Assembly: GCF_029784155.1 (NCBI RefSeq) | Contig: NC_073691.1 | Coordinates: forward strand, 61,269,746 to 61,333,745 | DNA length: 64,000 bases | Direction of reading: 5' to 3' | From: Uranotaenia lowii | Taxonomy: Eukaryota > Arthropoda > Insecta > Diptera > Culicidae | Shown here: positions 39,143-50,800 of the stretch, piece by piece | Layout of the letters: every line of letters starts with the position of its first letter | How positions within the stretch are numbered: the stretch's first letter is position 1 | Made by a program: the position numbers and the translations under genes | Notes under the pieces: model-generated | Told to the model about the DNA's origin: nothing | Seen by the model: the letters and a program-made list of their open reading frames with translations, nothing else | Database searches by the model: none

Positions 39143-39326
39143 CGGGCGCTGGAACTTGTTTTTTTTTCTCTCCTTCAACATGTTTTATCCTGTTACAAAA
39201 CGCACAATCAGGGAATTTTTCAATAATAAGTGAAAGACTTCCCTTTTTAACGCTATTTGAAAAGAAATTTAACCGGATCCGCGATTCAAATCGACTGAGA
39301 TTCCCATATTTTTCACAATTGCAGTA

Positions 39327-40504
39327 CACTGAGGTTTTTTTTACGCGGTTTTTTTTTACACGGTTTTTTTTACGCGGCTTTTTTTACGCGGCTTTTTTTA
39401 CGCGGATTTTCCAATTAACGCGGTTTTTTTACGCGGATTTTCGAATTAACGCGGTTTTTTTTACGCGGTTTTTCAGAGAAAACATTCTAAGACTTTTTCA
39501 AAGGAAAACACTTAGAATCTTTTTGTAGTTGGGAAAATCTTAGCTCTGAGACTAAGAACGTGATACATGATATCTGAGTCCTGAGACCTGAGACTTGAGA
39601 CCTGAGACCTGAGACATGAGACATGAGACATGAGACATGAGACCTGAGACCTGAGATATGAGACCTGAGACATGAGACCTGAGACATGAGACATGAGACC
39701 TGAGACTTGAGACATGAGACATGAGACATGAGACATGAGACATGAGACCTGAGATATGAGACATGAGACATGAGACATGAGACATGAGACCTGAGACCTG
39801 AGACCTGAGACCTGAGACATGAGACATGAGACTTGAGACCTTAGACATGAGACCTGAGACATGAGACATGAGACATGAGACATGAGACCTGAGACCTGAG
39901 ACCTGAGACATGAGACATGAAACCTGAGACATGAGACCTGAGACATGAGACCTGAGATATGAGACCTGAGACATGAGACATGAGACATGAGACCTAAGAC
40001 ATGAGACCTGAGACAAAAGACATGAGACATGAGACCTGAGATATGAGACCTGAGACATGAGACATGAGACCAGAGACATGAAACATGAGACCTGAGACAT
40101 GAGACCTGAGACATGAGACATGAGACCTAAGACATGAGACATGAGACATCAGACGATCTAATTGATTTTGTTTTTTATCTTAAAAATAAACTATCATTGT
40201 ACGCAAATTTTTAAATAATCATGGTTCTTTCGCATTTTTTTAGTAACGTGCTTTTTTGCTCGAATTTTTTAATTAAAATGGTTTTTTTACGTGGATTTTC
40301 GAAATTCGGGGTTTTTTTACGCGGATTTTCCAATTAACGAGGTTTTTTTTACGCGGATTTTCGAATTAACGCGGTTTTTTTTTACGCGGATTTTCGAATT
40401 AACGCGGTTTTTTTTTACGCGGATTTTCGAATTAACGCGGTTTTTTTTTTACGCGGGTTTTTTTTTACGCGGGACGAAATACCGCGTAAAAAAAAACCTG
40501 AGTG
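39327..40504 (+). mobile_element. TA-flanked MITE with TACGCGG subrepeats and a satellite core
   Basis: Ends CACTGAGG + T run + ACGCGG (39327) and, reversed, CACTCAGG + T run + ACGCGG (to 40504), flanked by TA (39325-39326, 40505-40506). Each flank contains tandem subrepeats of ACGCGGATTTTCGAATTA plus a T run (period about 31-36), roughly 39336-39476 and 40280-40470. Between them lies the heptamer satellite. No transposase. The TA target suggests Tc1/mariner or pogo-like mobilisation. Confidence 0.78.
39573..40154 (-). repeat. Heptanucleotide satellite (GAGACAT/GAGACCT)n
   Basis: About 83 tandem 7-mers, almost all GAGACAT or GAGACCT with scattered GAGATAT and GAGACTT. The irregular alternation of the two forms is unlike a homogenised satellite. 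Minus-strand frames of Met-Ser-His-Val-Ser type are by-products. Confidence 0.93.
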
Positions 40505-41062
40505 TACATGCATTTTCTTCTCAGATCTACACAAATGCAAGTTAGAATCCATTAGCTGTAGTCATAGCTGTGAATAGAGTGTCCATTTCCCGGCCACTTT
40601 CCCATTCCCGGGAATCGGAAATCTGGTAGACTGTTTCCCGGGAATTCCCGGGTTCCCGGGAGATATTCAAAAATATGTATGCACTACAATTCAAATATTC
40701 ATAGCTTATCGAACCATTCGTGCAAACAAGCCCATAATTTGTTCAAATTATACTCTTCATAATGTTTTTTAACTTATTTTTTATCAATAATTCAACCTGT
40801 TTTCAACAATGACAAATTAAACAAAGTCAAACGAACTATAAAAGTTGAATGAAGAATTTATTCATGGAATTAGGGGTTGATTAAAAAATCTTTTTATTTG
40901 TTTGATTATTCAAACTTTTCGTTTTCCAGAACACTTTACATATTTGCTCTTCATATGAAAAAAAAACGATGTATTCTTCAATTCATCTGGCTTTCAAAGC
41001 CAGAGGGAAACAAGTGCATAAATGATACTTTCGAGAAAACCTGTTGCGCGATTTTCCATATA

Positions 41063-42367
41063 AAGTCTGCTTCATTTAATATTGGAACAAATTCTTTTGC
41101 TCATTGTGGCGCTCCTAGTGGACGGATTTGGAAACTTTTTTCACCCACGTGTCGGGAAATTCATAACCTTTCACCATGTATTTATGTCGTAACACCAAAC
41201 GATAGCATTTTGTAAACAACCGCCATGGAAGCCGAACGGAGAGATCAAATTGTGCACAGTTTTCTAGAAAATCCATTGTTGTCGGCATCGAAGCTAGCTA
41301 AACAGCTTAAAATGTCCAGAAATACCGTATGGCGTGTTATCAAGCAGTACAAGGAAACATTGACGACGGCTCGGAAGCCGCATTCGAAGCGTCGGAGTGG
41401 AACTGTCGACCGGAAACTGCGTGGGAAAGTCATCAAGGCCGTTAAGAGGAATCCCAATCTTTCAGACCGCGATTTGGCCAATAAGTTCCAGGCCGCTCAC
41501 AGTACGGTGCGACGAATTCGTCTCCGGGAAGGAATAAGGTCATTCCGAGCCAGCAAACAGCCAAATCGGACGCTGAAGCAGAACAATGTGGCCAGAATCC
41601 GTGCTCGAAAGCTGTACGACCAAGTGCTGACCAAGTTCGACGGATGTATTCTGATGGACGATGAGACCTACGTGAAGGCGGACTTTGGGCAAATCCCAGG
41701 TCAAAAATTTTATTTGGCGACGGCTCGGGGGGATGTACCTGCAAAATTTAAGTTCGTGTTTGCGGATAAATTCGCCCGCAAGTACATGATTTGGCAGAGG
41801 ATATGCAGTTGTGGACAGAAAACCAAAGTCTTTCTCACTGACAAGACAATGACATCAGAAGTCTACAAAAAAGAGTGCCTACAGAAACGGATTCTGCCGT
41901 TTATTCGTGCCCACGACCGTCCAGTAATGTTTTGGCCGGACCTCGCAAGCTGCCATTACAGCAAAACGGTTATGGAATGGTACGCAACGAACGGGGTCAG
42001 CGTAATACCGAAGGACCTCAACCCCCCCAAACTGCCCCCAGTTCCGGCCGATAGAGAAATACTGGGCAATCACGAAGCGGAGGCTTAAGGCAAAGGGAAA
42101 ACTTGTTAGGAACATGACTCAAATGAAAAACTGGTGGAATCAAATCGCCAAAACGGTGGACGAAAAGGGTGTGCGCCGCCTAATGTGCCGTATTACGGGA
42201 TAAGTACGAGAATTTCTTCGAAACAGCAATGAATAATTTTTTTAATTTTTTTTTATGAAAGAGTAAAGAAAATGCTACATTTGTATGAAAAACAAATTAT
42301 GAATTCGTTAATAAATGACTGAACTACACGCAATTGTTTGTGTTCCAATATTAAATGAAGCAGACTT
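41063..42367 (+). mobile_element. DD37E Tc1/mariner transposon, second subfamily, complete ends
   Basis: TIRs AAGTCTGCTTCATTTAATAT... (27 bp) at 41063 and in reverse ending at 42367 appear identical over the first 27 bp. TA duplicated at 41061-41062 and 42368-42369. Length 1,305 bp. The TIR is unrelated to the GGGTGATTCGG type at 24.7 kb although the transposases are related. Only one lesion was seen in the transposase, so this is the youngest-looking DNA transposon in the window. Confidence 0.93.
41225..42203 (+). pseudogene. DD37E transposase with a single frameshift
   Basis: ATG 41225 opens a 287-codon frame. N-terminal HTH around residues 19-42 (SASKLAKQLKMSRNTVWRVI), second HTH around 77-102 (NLSDRDLANKF..), MDDET with catalytic Asp at 145-146, CSCG at 194-197, and FWPDL with second Asp at 239 are intact. 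Just after LNPPKL the frame slips at a C5 run (about 42036-42041). The remaining sequence, with RPIEKYWAI (catalytic Glu), RRLKAKGKLVRN and the natural end at 42203, is in the next frame. In that frame the Asp-Glu interval is 37 residues. The premature product ends at 42088 without its Glu and should be inactive. A sequencing error in the C run is possible. Confidence 0.9.
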
Positions 42368-42603
42368 TATTTTTCAAAGTGTTGTGGGTTTTTGTTCAAT
42401 GAAAACGGTGTGGAAATACAAAAGATCTTTTTAAACGTATCTACCTGTTTGAATAAAAAAAATGCATCAAATAGCTGAAAAATGTCTACCGCCACAGGAG
42501 TTGGCATATCCTCAACGAGTTTTGTATGAGTACATTTTCAAAAAGAAAATAAAAATAGTTCCGGAGGCCCGGGAAATCCCGGGACAGACATTATAGCTGT
42601 GAA

Positions 42604-43059
42604 CCGTATATAAATATTGCAATTGAATAAACAGGCCGATCAAAACTCCATTGAGGTAAAAAAACTCACAGCACTGTTAAACTTATTGAAACTTGGTCAT
42701 GAAGGTATTGAAAAAATATATAACGAGAAATAACGAAACAAAACGCGACCACGGAAAAATATGCAACCGTACTCGAGCAAAGCCAACTTGGCTCTCTGTC
42801 AAAATGATGTTCCGTATTCTGAACTAGAAACTTGCTTCAAAATAATTTCTAAGCTGTTTTGTTTTCAAATTTGAAATGAATGTTTCCAAAACGCAGATTT
42901 CAAAAGAATCTATGAAGAATAAATGTCAAATCAGGTAGAAAATTAACCATGATCAATTGTTAGGAAAATGATAATAACTGTTATTTATTATTCATCTTAA
43001 TTTACATTTCCAATTTACATTCCGCTGTTGTATTTTGAGTAAAAAATAATTGCGATTTG
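42604..43059. other. No gene
   Basis: AT-rich spacer between the CCCGGG-rich element and dispersed repeat copy 2. Confidence 0.4.
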
Positions 43060-44220
43060 AAATGTGAATTTTTGATGAGGAAAAGATTTAAAGGTATATG
43101 TTTTTAGAACACAAAAATTCAGAATTGAAAAACATACACAAACTTATAAAAAAATATTTCTAAAATATTAAATAGATTGACTTTTAAATTCGGTAAATTT
43201 ATTTAAAAATTAAACATAAAAAAGATAATTTTTCTAACATTTAAGAAGGATTAAATACGCCTTATCGTCATAAAAAAGTATTTATTGAAATTAATTGACA
43301 ATTCAAGAGTCAGCAATTTGGATTTTATGTTTTAAGGATTAATTTGGAAGATTTTATCGTCCAGAACTCGAATCTTTTTGTCAAATTTCGACTATCACAT
43401 TTTGTTTTGATTATATGAAGTTTTATGATGTGTCGAGTTTTAAGTGAAATCAATCATTGATAACTGATTCACTATCAAACCAACATTCAAGAAGAAATTT
43501 GATTCTGATTTCGTTAATTATACTTCATTCAATTAAGGAATAATATTTTGATGATGATAACGCATGATCTAAAAAGTAGAGTTTTACCGTTTTTTTAATC
43601 TTTAGAAGTACCTTTAGACACAAATATTATAAAAAAAACCTGATTTCATTTAACAAATTTGTTGGAACTTGCAAAACGATAAGATTTATGCTTTAAAAAT
43701 TATCTAATTCAATTTGGTTTAAAGTTTCTTAAAAAATCGTATAATGATGGAAAATCAACCAATAGAAAACTACTATAATTTTTTTTGCAGAACTCAAAAT
43801 AACTTCAAGCCTTGAGGAAAGTTTATAATCGATTTAAAACTTCTATTTTAAAATGTTACATTTCTGTTTGAAAGATTTGAAAAAAAAAGTGCAGAACTTT
43901 CTTTAAAAAAATCTTATTTTCAAAACAATAAACTATTCAATAACTAAAGCTGATATAAAAATTTCATATTTATATTCAGGGCACCCAAATTAGTCAATAT
44001 AACGTTTTAAATTCATTGCACCTCGGAAAAATGTAAATTTGTTGGCTTGCGTAATTTATCAGACCCCTTTCAAATATGATGTTGATCATTTAGAAGAACA
44101 AGAAACACAAAATGAAACTGAGACTGAAATTGGTATCTTGGCAAATATTTCATATCAGCACAACATTTTTAATGACATAAACGATTTTTTCTTAAATCAA
44201 TTTTTTTAGATATAAGGTAG
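43060..44220 (+). repeat. Long dispersed repeat, copy 2
   Basis: Colinear with copy 1 (6880-7990) and, in its second half, copy 3 (CATTGCACCTCGGAAAAATG near 44016 versus CATTGCTCCTCGGAAAATATG near 56140). Same orientation in all three. No coding capacity seen. Confidence 0.65.
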
Positions 44221-46848
44221 ATTTTAGATTTCTTTTTAATTAATTCTGTTGATCATCGTGAGAGGTAAACGCATGTTACATGATTTCCAAATTTTTTATG
44301 TATAAAATTAGTATTTGATGAACTAGTTTTGAAGTTAAAATTGTTCGTTTCAAACTTTGTTCTTGTTTAGTTACCCTTCTTAATATGAACCCATTCTAAA
44401 GACGAGGTAGTGTTTTTGAATGTCAAGCTTGGAGTTTCAATACAAAAGGTAAATTGAATTTCAAATCGAAATTTCTGATTTCTGTCTTGCTTGCTAACAC
44501 ATATTTTTAAACACCTTTCAAGATCAAGTAATTTTCGATATTACATTGAACGGATGGGGGGGAGGGGGGGTTAACCCCTAAAGCACCCACGTCAGCACGG
44601 ACTTGTTCCACGACATGTCACACGTTCACAGGTCGAACTCTGTTTTAATTTTTCGCCATCAGAAAAAAGAGTTGACTATTAAAGTTCATTGAATAAGGCT
44701 CCATCATCAAATTTAAATTTAAATTTGAAATTGAGAGCGTGTAGATATTTCGATTTTTCCGTATTTATAATGTTTTTAGATTCCGTTCTGTTGTTGAGAA
44801 AAAGTTATTTTTAACTCGTAACATGATATTCTGATATGATTTCTCCAATTTTGAGTTGAAATTTGTAACCGTGCTAAACAGCATTTGAGTGAAAAAAATT
44901 GAAAGTGTTGTTTCGAAATGTCGGTGTTGTTTGCAGTGTATGTAAAAATGTGATCAAATTTGAGTTTTCAATCGAAAATTCAAGATTGTTGTAAATAACC
45001 CCTTTTTCCGAGTAAGGTGAAAATCGAATGATTTTAGAAAGTTGAAAATAAATGAAAATACCAATATATTTCTGACTACGTCAATTTGATTTACTATCAT
45101 CCTTAATATTTTCAATGGATCAACCGTAAGATTATCTGTCAACATAATTTTTTTTATAAGCCATTGAAGTTGAAAAGTGTTACAGGTTGCCCGAGTTGAC
45201 GGTACCCAGAAAAAATCTCCAAAGTTCTGTTAAGAAAATCGTATCATCTACGTCTAACATTCTGCAGCAAATGTCTATTAGCTCTTAATCTGAACTTTTA
45301 TAAGAGAGAATCTGAGTGAATAAGGATCCTGAAATATGAAGAAAAAAATTCTTTCCCTTCGAACTTTGGCGAATCCAGGTTCGACTGTATAGGGTAACGG
45401 ACTTATTTTAGAGCAGGGGACAAGAATATAATCGAATAAATAAGTGACAGGTTTACTAACTACACACAACAATTAGAGACTAATTTAGAGTCACTATTGG
45501 ATTCACTCTTGTATTTTCACGATTTGTCTTGTTAGCATTTTATTTATTAAGAATAAAAAAATACTTAAATAATCTTATGAAAATTTAATCACGAGTTTTT
45601 TTTGTAGAAAATGTAAAAAATTGTGATAAAAAATAATTCAAAACGTTTTTTGTGAAAGTTTCACAACTTAAAACTTAATTTAGCCTTGCATTACTCATTC
45701 AGAATTCGAAAGCGTATCGCGCCAATTCAACTGGAACGCACCTTGTACCTTCGCCAATGAAACCGGAAGGCTAGAAAAAAAACGACAATTTTTCCGTCAC
45801 CTTCCCAATGAAAGCACACCAAAACTGCCCCTTCAACTGCCTTCCATCGTTGATGATTGAATTAAAAACCATTTAAGCACGTACCCGTAGCTTTTCTTGT
45901 TCGAATGCCAAGAAAAGCCGAAAGAAGCAAACAAAAAATCCCTCCAATTTGTCGGGGACTTGCATTCTGCTGCTTCACCCCATTTCGTCCTGTTCCTAAA
46001 AGCTCACATATGTGTATGTGACTGACGTTTGGTGAATCGGAAAATGGGAAGGCCCAACTGAACGGAAAGTGTAATTTATTCCACCAAACGACGACGACGA
46101 CGACGAACGCTTTAGAACGTCGAGAGAGTGCGATTGTGTCTGCCCTAACTACTGGAGGCTTATATCCGGTTCTTTTGCGGGCTCAAGAACACCCACCCAC
46201 GTGTTCGTGGTTTGCGCCTTTCTTCGACGCTGCTGCTCGTTTACCTCATCTGTGATCACTTTTATCGGTTACGTTCAGAAAAGGTCTTAACCTCATATTT
46301 GAAGTTTTAACTTAAAAAGTACGTTCAGTGTACCAAAGAAATGGTTCTATTGAAAACGTAGGAGGTCCCTTTTCAGTTAAACCCTTTTCAAAAAGTAAGT
46401 AAGCCCGGTTCTGTGCTAAACTCATTGTGAATTCGACAGCAGTTTGCAAGATTCAGCTATTCTACATTTTCTCGGCGAAGAAGAAGTCCCTTTTCGAAAG
46501 CTGGAGTAAAACACATTGTAAGGAGTAATGAACATCGTCGTCATCACAGAATCCAGAAGTAAAAAACAAAAATGAACTCAAATCCTCATTGGAACTCATT
46601 TCAGCGGGAATAATTTGACTAATGTTCTCTGATATTGCGTAGCCCGGCGTGCATGGCAGAGTCAAGTAAAGTGTTCTACATTAGCCTGATTGTGCTGGAA
46701 TAGGACAGCAATACGGGAAGCAACGAAAATGTGCTAAAAATAAATCCTATTGGGTCAATGCTTGCTTCATTAAACATTTAAGCTTAAATTTTCTCTGTAT
46801 TTTAAACAGAATGCTTATATGTTTATAAAAAGTTAAATTTTTATAAAC
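44221..46848. other. No supported gene
   Basis: AT-rich to about 45680, then a mid-GC stretch (45700-46260) with an (ACG)n tract at 46087-46107 and a G-rich patch at 44555-44571. Frames such as 46462-46665 (minus) have no domain. I cannot tell whether 45.7-46.3 kb is host UTR or regulatory sequence. Confidence 0.35.
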
Positions 46849-46851
46849 TAA

Positions 46852-47144
46852 GAGCAAGTTCACTGGTGTTGGGAAAAAGTGGTAGAAATTTTGACACTTA
46901 CGGCACATTTTGAAAATTTTGCCATGCAAAAACATTTTCAAGATTTGTGGCCTTCTAGTTTTTTTACAACACGTGTTGTATTTTCGCATGCTGTAATGCA
47001 AAAATAGCAATATTTCTATCACATACGGCTGAAATAGAAACAGTGTTGTAAAAAAATACAACGCCCCAAGATCTTGAAAACATGGTAAAATTTTCAAAAT
47101 GTCAAAATTTCTACCACTTTTTCCCAACACCAGTGAACTTGCTC
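46852..47144. mobile_element. Palindromic MITE, 45-bp perfect TIRs, TAA target
   Basis: GAGCAAGTTCACTGGTGTTG... at 46852-46896 is exactly complementary to 47100-47144, and the similarity of the arms continues with gaps to the centre. TAA flanks both sides (46849-46851, 47145-47147). A 3-bp T-A-rich target and short non-coding palindrome fit a PIF/Harbinger-type MITE; the superfamily is inferred. Perfect TIRs suggest recent activity. Confidence 0.88.
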
Positions 47145-47147
47145 TAA

Positions 47148-48329
47148 CTGGTACCTTGTTGAGTCCAGTGCTGGTATCAACACACGACAGCCATTTCGAA
47201 TGAAGAAAATCTGTGAGAAGGGCACATGAACAACTAGACAAAAAAGGGCATCAATCAGACTACTGGACAGTCTGATCAAAAAGGTTAAAGATACTTTTAT
47301 TATTAACAATTTTATTAGACAGCTGTAAACAACGAAGATGAATGAGCTAAGACGACCTTTCGTATTTAATCCGAGACGGAAGTCCGAGGTAACGAATATT
47401 TTGGTCTGTTCATTTTAGCACACCGTTATAACGGCTTTTTTAGCTCAAATAAGCAGAATGAGAAAGGGAATATAAAAATTATACTCTCAATGAGCGTATT
47501 CTAGTAAATCGTAATCTTTGCGTTATCTTTTATAAATTGGTATCAAATTATCACATTTTCAAAGGTGATGGAAAGTGTTCTCTAAAACTCTTACATGAGA
47601 TATCACAGAAAGAAACAACGTTTCATGGATTTTTCGGAAAAAGATTCAACGGCTAACCGACAGGTTTTGAATCCGCAATTTCCGAAGCAGAAATTTAAAT
47701 TTAGCAAGAAATAATAATCATACCAAAAATCTGTATATATTTATTAGATCGCTACATAAAATAACTTTTTGTTCCCAAATGTTTTTTCCGAGCATCAGTG
47801 CAAAATTTGGGATGATTTGGTTGACTCCTGAATTAGCGCAACGCGGTTCAATTTTGTATGGAAGAAAAAATTATTACGTAATAAATCATCCAGAAAATTC
47901 CAATAAGCTTGAAATGAAGTCTGTCTTTTATTTTATTGGTTTTACCTATTCTCATGCTTCTTGTTTTGGTAGCATGAGTTTTCCAATCCTTTATCTGTCA
48001 CTACTAACTTCAGCTGGTAACTTCGAGTTCGAAAAAGTTTCTTCAAAACTCTCTTGGCCTCGGTCTAGTCCATGGCGTGGAGTTGACTAACGAATCTTCC
48101 TAAATCGACGCGCTGATCAATACATCTGGACGTGAATTCATACCTATAAAGTAAACCACCCATCAGGCTTAAGTACTGGTAACGTCTACTGTGATCTAGG
48201 CTCACAACCTATTGGGGATTCGGAGGGCGAGTCAGTTCAGTTGAGCTTGACATACCCTCCGAATCCCCAAAATCCTAAACCTTAGTTCCCGTTAATTTTC
48301 TTACTGTAAGCAAATATAGTAAAACAAAT
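47148..48329. other. No supported gene; contains a 16-bp-arm hairpin
   Basis: Perfect inverted repeat TTGGGGATTCGGAGGG at 48212-48227 and 48255-48270 (27-nt loop). GAATTAGCGCAACG near 47830 matches the repeat at 23253. The frame 47779-48090 includes this repeat and looks fortuitous. Confidence 0.5.
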
Positions 48330-49096
48330 ATACCTCACTGTCAGCCTTCTCCATACATATCATCAAGGACATGCATGTCAGCACCACCTACTGACGAAAG
48401 TTCCTACTAAAGTCACTGATAGTACCACCATCACTACCACCAAGTTGCAACAGCACCACCTACATGTCAGAAATCCGCCAGAAGCAGTTCAGATCGTTGG
48501 TGTTTATACGTGCTAGTTGGAACTTTCTCCACATGATGACGTGCTTGATGTGTCGTTTTGTTTTTTGCAGAGTAAGTTATATTGGTTTTATTACTATATT
48601 TTCTGTAAGGCTGAACCACAAAAAATTATAGTGTTTGCCGCTAGTATCGCTTCAAAGAATAAGCTCAATTTTTAATTTCAAATATTAAGGCTCTTTCTTA
48701 GACTTTTATTATTGTTATTTGTAACACAAGCCGTGTCGTCACAAACCGCCTGCCATCGTTGATTAGTGTACTTACCGTCTTCAATTTTGATGATCGTTTT
48801 TTCGTTGAAATTCTGTGCCTTATTCGTCCTTGTGCTGTTTAATCTGAAGAACAATTACTCGCGAACAAGTGGAAAGCGGAGTTTCCCCTGGAAAACGTTT
48901 TTCCGACACGAAAATTACCAAAACATTTTCCGTTCGCGCGACATGTTGTGTTGTTCGCTTTGTTTTGTTGTGTTTTACTTCGCACGGTGTAAAACCAGTT
49001 TATTCAATGCAAAGTTGTGTTATCGTCGATCGCTGCTAAAATTTCGTGCTCGCTAAGACTTTTGGAATTTGTTCGAATTTGCTTAGTATCGACGTT

Positions 49097-49980
49097 ATGG
49101 CCAACACAAAGGAGAAAAGGCATTGTGGAGAGTGCCAATTGGTGATTAACGACCTAGAGTCGATCGGATGTGGATTTTGTGGCAATTTTTTCCACATTAG
49201 TCAGCAGTGTTATGTATTCAATATCCGTCCCAACAGGGAACTGTTTACGCAGGATAAGGTGATTTTTATTTGTACTCCATGTCGTACGGAACTCATATAG
49301 ATGATCTCAATCTCAATAGCATGGTAATCCTACTGCAAAAAGTGACTACCCTGGTAATGTCCTCGAAAAGCTTACACACCAGCTGGACTTACTGTCCAAA
49401 AAAGTCGACGATATGGCTCTGACTCAAAATGCACATACAACTTCGTACGCTTTTCCTCCATTATTGAATGGGACTCCACAAACATTCCCATTACCGAACT
49501 TCAAGCGTCGCCGCGGGAATGACAGAATATCGCAGGTTTCTTCAACGCAGTGACCTTTCAGTCCCGTTTATCGTACCTCCACCTACAACACCCAAGTTCT
49601 GACTGTATTTAGCTGGTTTTCAGCCCCAGATCACGCAGACGCAGACGTTGAAACAATAGTTTCTCGCTGCCTGGACTCAACCATGCCGGTAGAGGTGAAA
49701 CGATTGCTTCCCAAAAGCGTAGACGGCTCCACTAGGAGATATGTTTCATTCAAAATCGGACTGGACCCAGTGCACAAAAATGTTGTCTTGAGTCTTGAGT
49801 CCTATGACCTGGCCTTCTGGAATACTCTTTCGTGAATTTGTGGACCAGCCAAAAAACTGCAACCGACGGCCTTTGACTCCTGTACCATCAGTTCAACGCA
49901 TTCGGTCGGTTGGGAAACTGAATACCCCGAATGTAGTGCCAATTACGGCCACAATCGGACCAGTTTCCTTGAGGTAGTCT
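49097..49980 (+). pseudogene. ORF1p with PHD-like zinc finger, frameshifted
   Basis: Starts at ATG 49097 (MANTKEKRHC). The 67-codon first frame holds a C4HC3-like finger: C10, C13, C25, C28, H33, C38, C59, C62, usually a nucleic-acid or chaperone module of retrotransposon ORF1. A frameshift near 49297 moves the reading to a frame with LEKLTHQLDLLSKKVDDM (short coiled coil) and a basic KRRRGND patch, ending at a stop near 49552. A third segment reads VLTVFSWFSA, DADVETIVSRCLD, YVSFKIGLDP, then in another frame PMTWPSGILFREFVDQPKN, the usual end of this ORF1 type. At least three lesions, so inactive. Neighbouring repeats support the same element. Confidence 0.72.
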
Positions 49981-50124
49981 CATCTAGTGCCTTCGAGGAT
50001 CGTGGGAATCATCTGGCTTCCACTTCAGCTGATAACGACGAAGAGACCTCAGCTCTCTTTAGATTGTATTGCGACGCTTCACCGGTTCTGAGAGGATTAG
50101 CCACTACTTGTTGGGTCTCTACAC

Positions 50125-50800
50125 TGGGACGCAATGAACTAGGCACTTGGGAGACCTCAGAGCTCCTCTACTCAGTCGTGCAGCTTCCAACCAGTGCCAT
50201 CAGTCGTCCCAGCCCCGAGTTCGACTGTGGTGACGAGGTTCTCCAGCCTGCATCTTCAGGCAAGTTTTCATCTGGTTTGATAACTTTTCGTTGTGTGATG
50301 AAGTTTCGCCTAGCCACAGATCCTGCATGCGCTGTCCCCATGCCACGCCTGTTACTTCACCTGCTTCTACTTGGGTTTCAACATCAGGACGCGTCGATTG
50401 GAGCCATATGGAGACCTCGGAGCCCTTCGACTCAGTCGCGCTGTTTCCTGCCAGCGTCATCAGTCGTCCGGGCCCTGAGTTCGTTTGAAGTGACGGGGTT
50501 CTCCAGGCCTCTTTTACAGGCAAGTACCAGCTTATGTCAAGAACTTGCCATTCGCGTATCCTGTTTCCGTTACACCACAGATGCATCCCGCTACATCTTG
50601 AGAATCTTGTTAATCCTACGACTTTTTCCGGGCCTCCTGCACCGGGACGCAACGAACTAGGAACTACGGAGACCCCTCAGCCCTTCGACTCAGTCGCGCT
50701 GTTTCCTGCCAGCGTCATCAGTCGTCCCGGCCCTGAGTTCATCTGTGACGAAGTGGTTCTCCAGCCAGCGCTTTCTGGCAAGTATGATACCACTGAGTAA
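50125..50800 (+). repeat. Three imperfect tandem copies of a ~259-bp GC-rich unit
   Basis: The core GAGACC...TTCGACTCAGTCG, CTGCCAGCGTCATCAGTCG, CCCTGAGTTC, GACG.GGTTCTCCAGCC and GGCAAGT occurs from about 50151, 50411 and 50669. Units 2 and 3 are more alike than unit 1. Overlapping frames on both strands (plus 50064-50660, minus 50200-50652) are generated by the repeat and are not supported as genes. Confidence 0.8.

Larger units (their letters stand above)
40575..42592. mobile_element. CCCGGG-rich element with 11-bp flanking repeats, hAT-like (inferred)
   Basis: ATAGCTGTGAA flanks the segment at 40564-40574 and 42593-42603. Inside the left boundary lies GTGTCCATTTCCCGG and more TTCCCGGGAA words (to ~40660). 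Inside the right boundary GGCCCGGGAAATCCCGGGAC (42567-42586) is the inverted counterpart. The flanking repeat could be the 8-bp hAT duplication extended by chance matches. Removing the internal DD37E transposon leaves ~0.7 kb of AT-rich non-coding sequence, so the outer element is non-autonomous and older than its passenger. Confidence 0.6.

Noticed and set aside
39487..40142. Met-Ser-His-Val-Ser repeat proteins on the minus strand
   Set aside because: Several overlapping frames all come from the heptamer satellite.
39573..40154. CRISPR array
   Set aside because: Units are 7 bp with no spacers; a simple satellite.
50064..50660. 198-codon GC-rich frame as a gene
   Set aside because: It spans the imperfect 259-bp units, with opposed open frames on the other strand and no domain.
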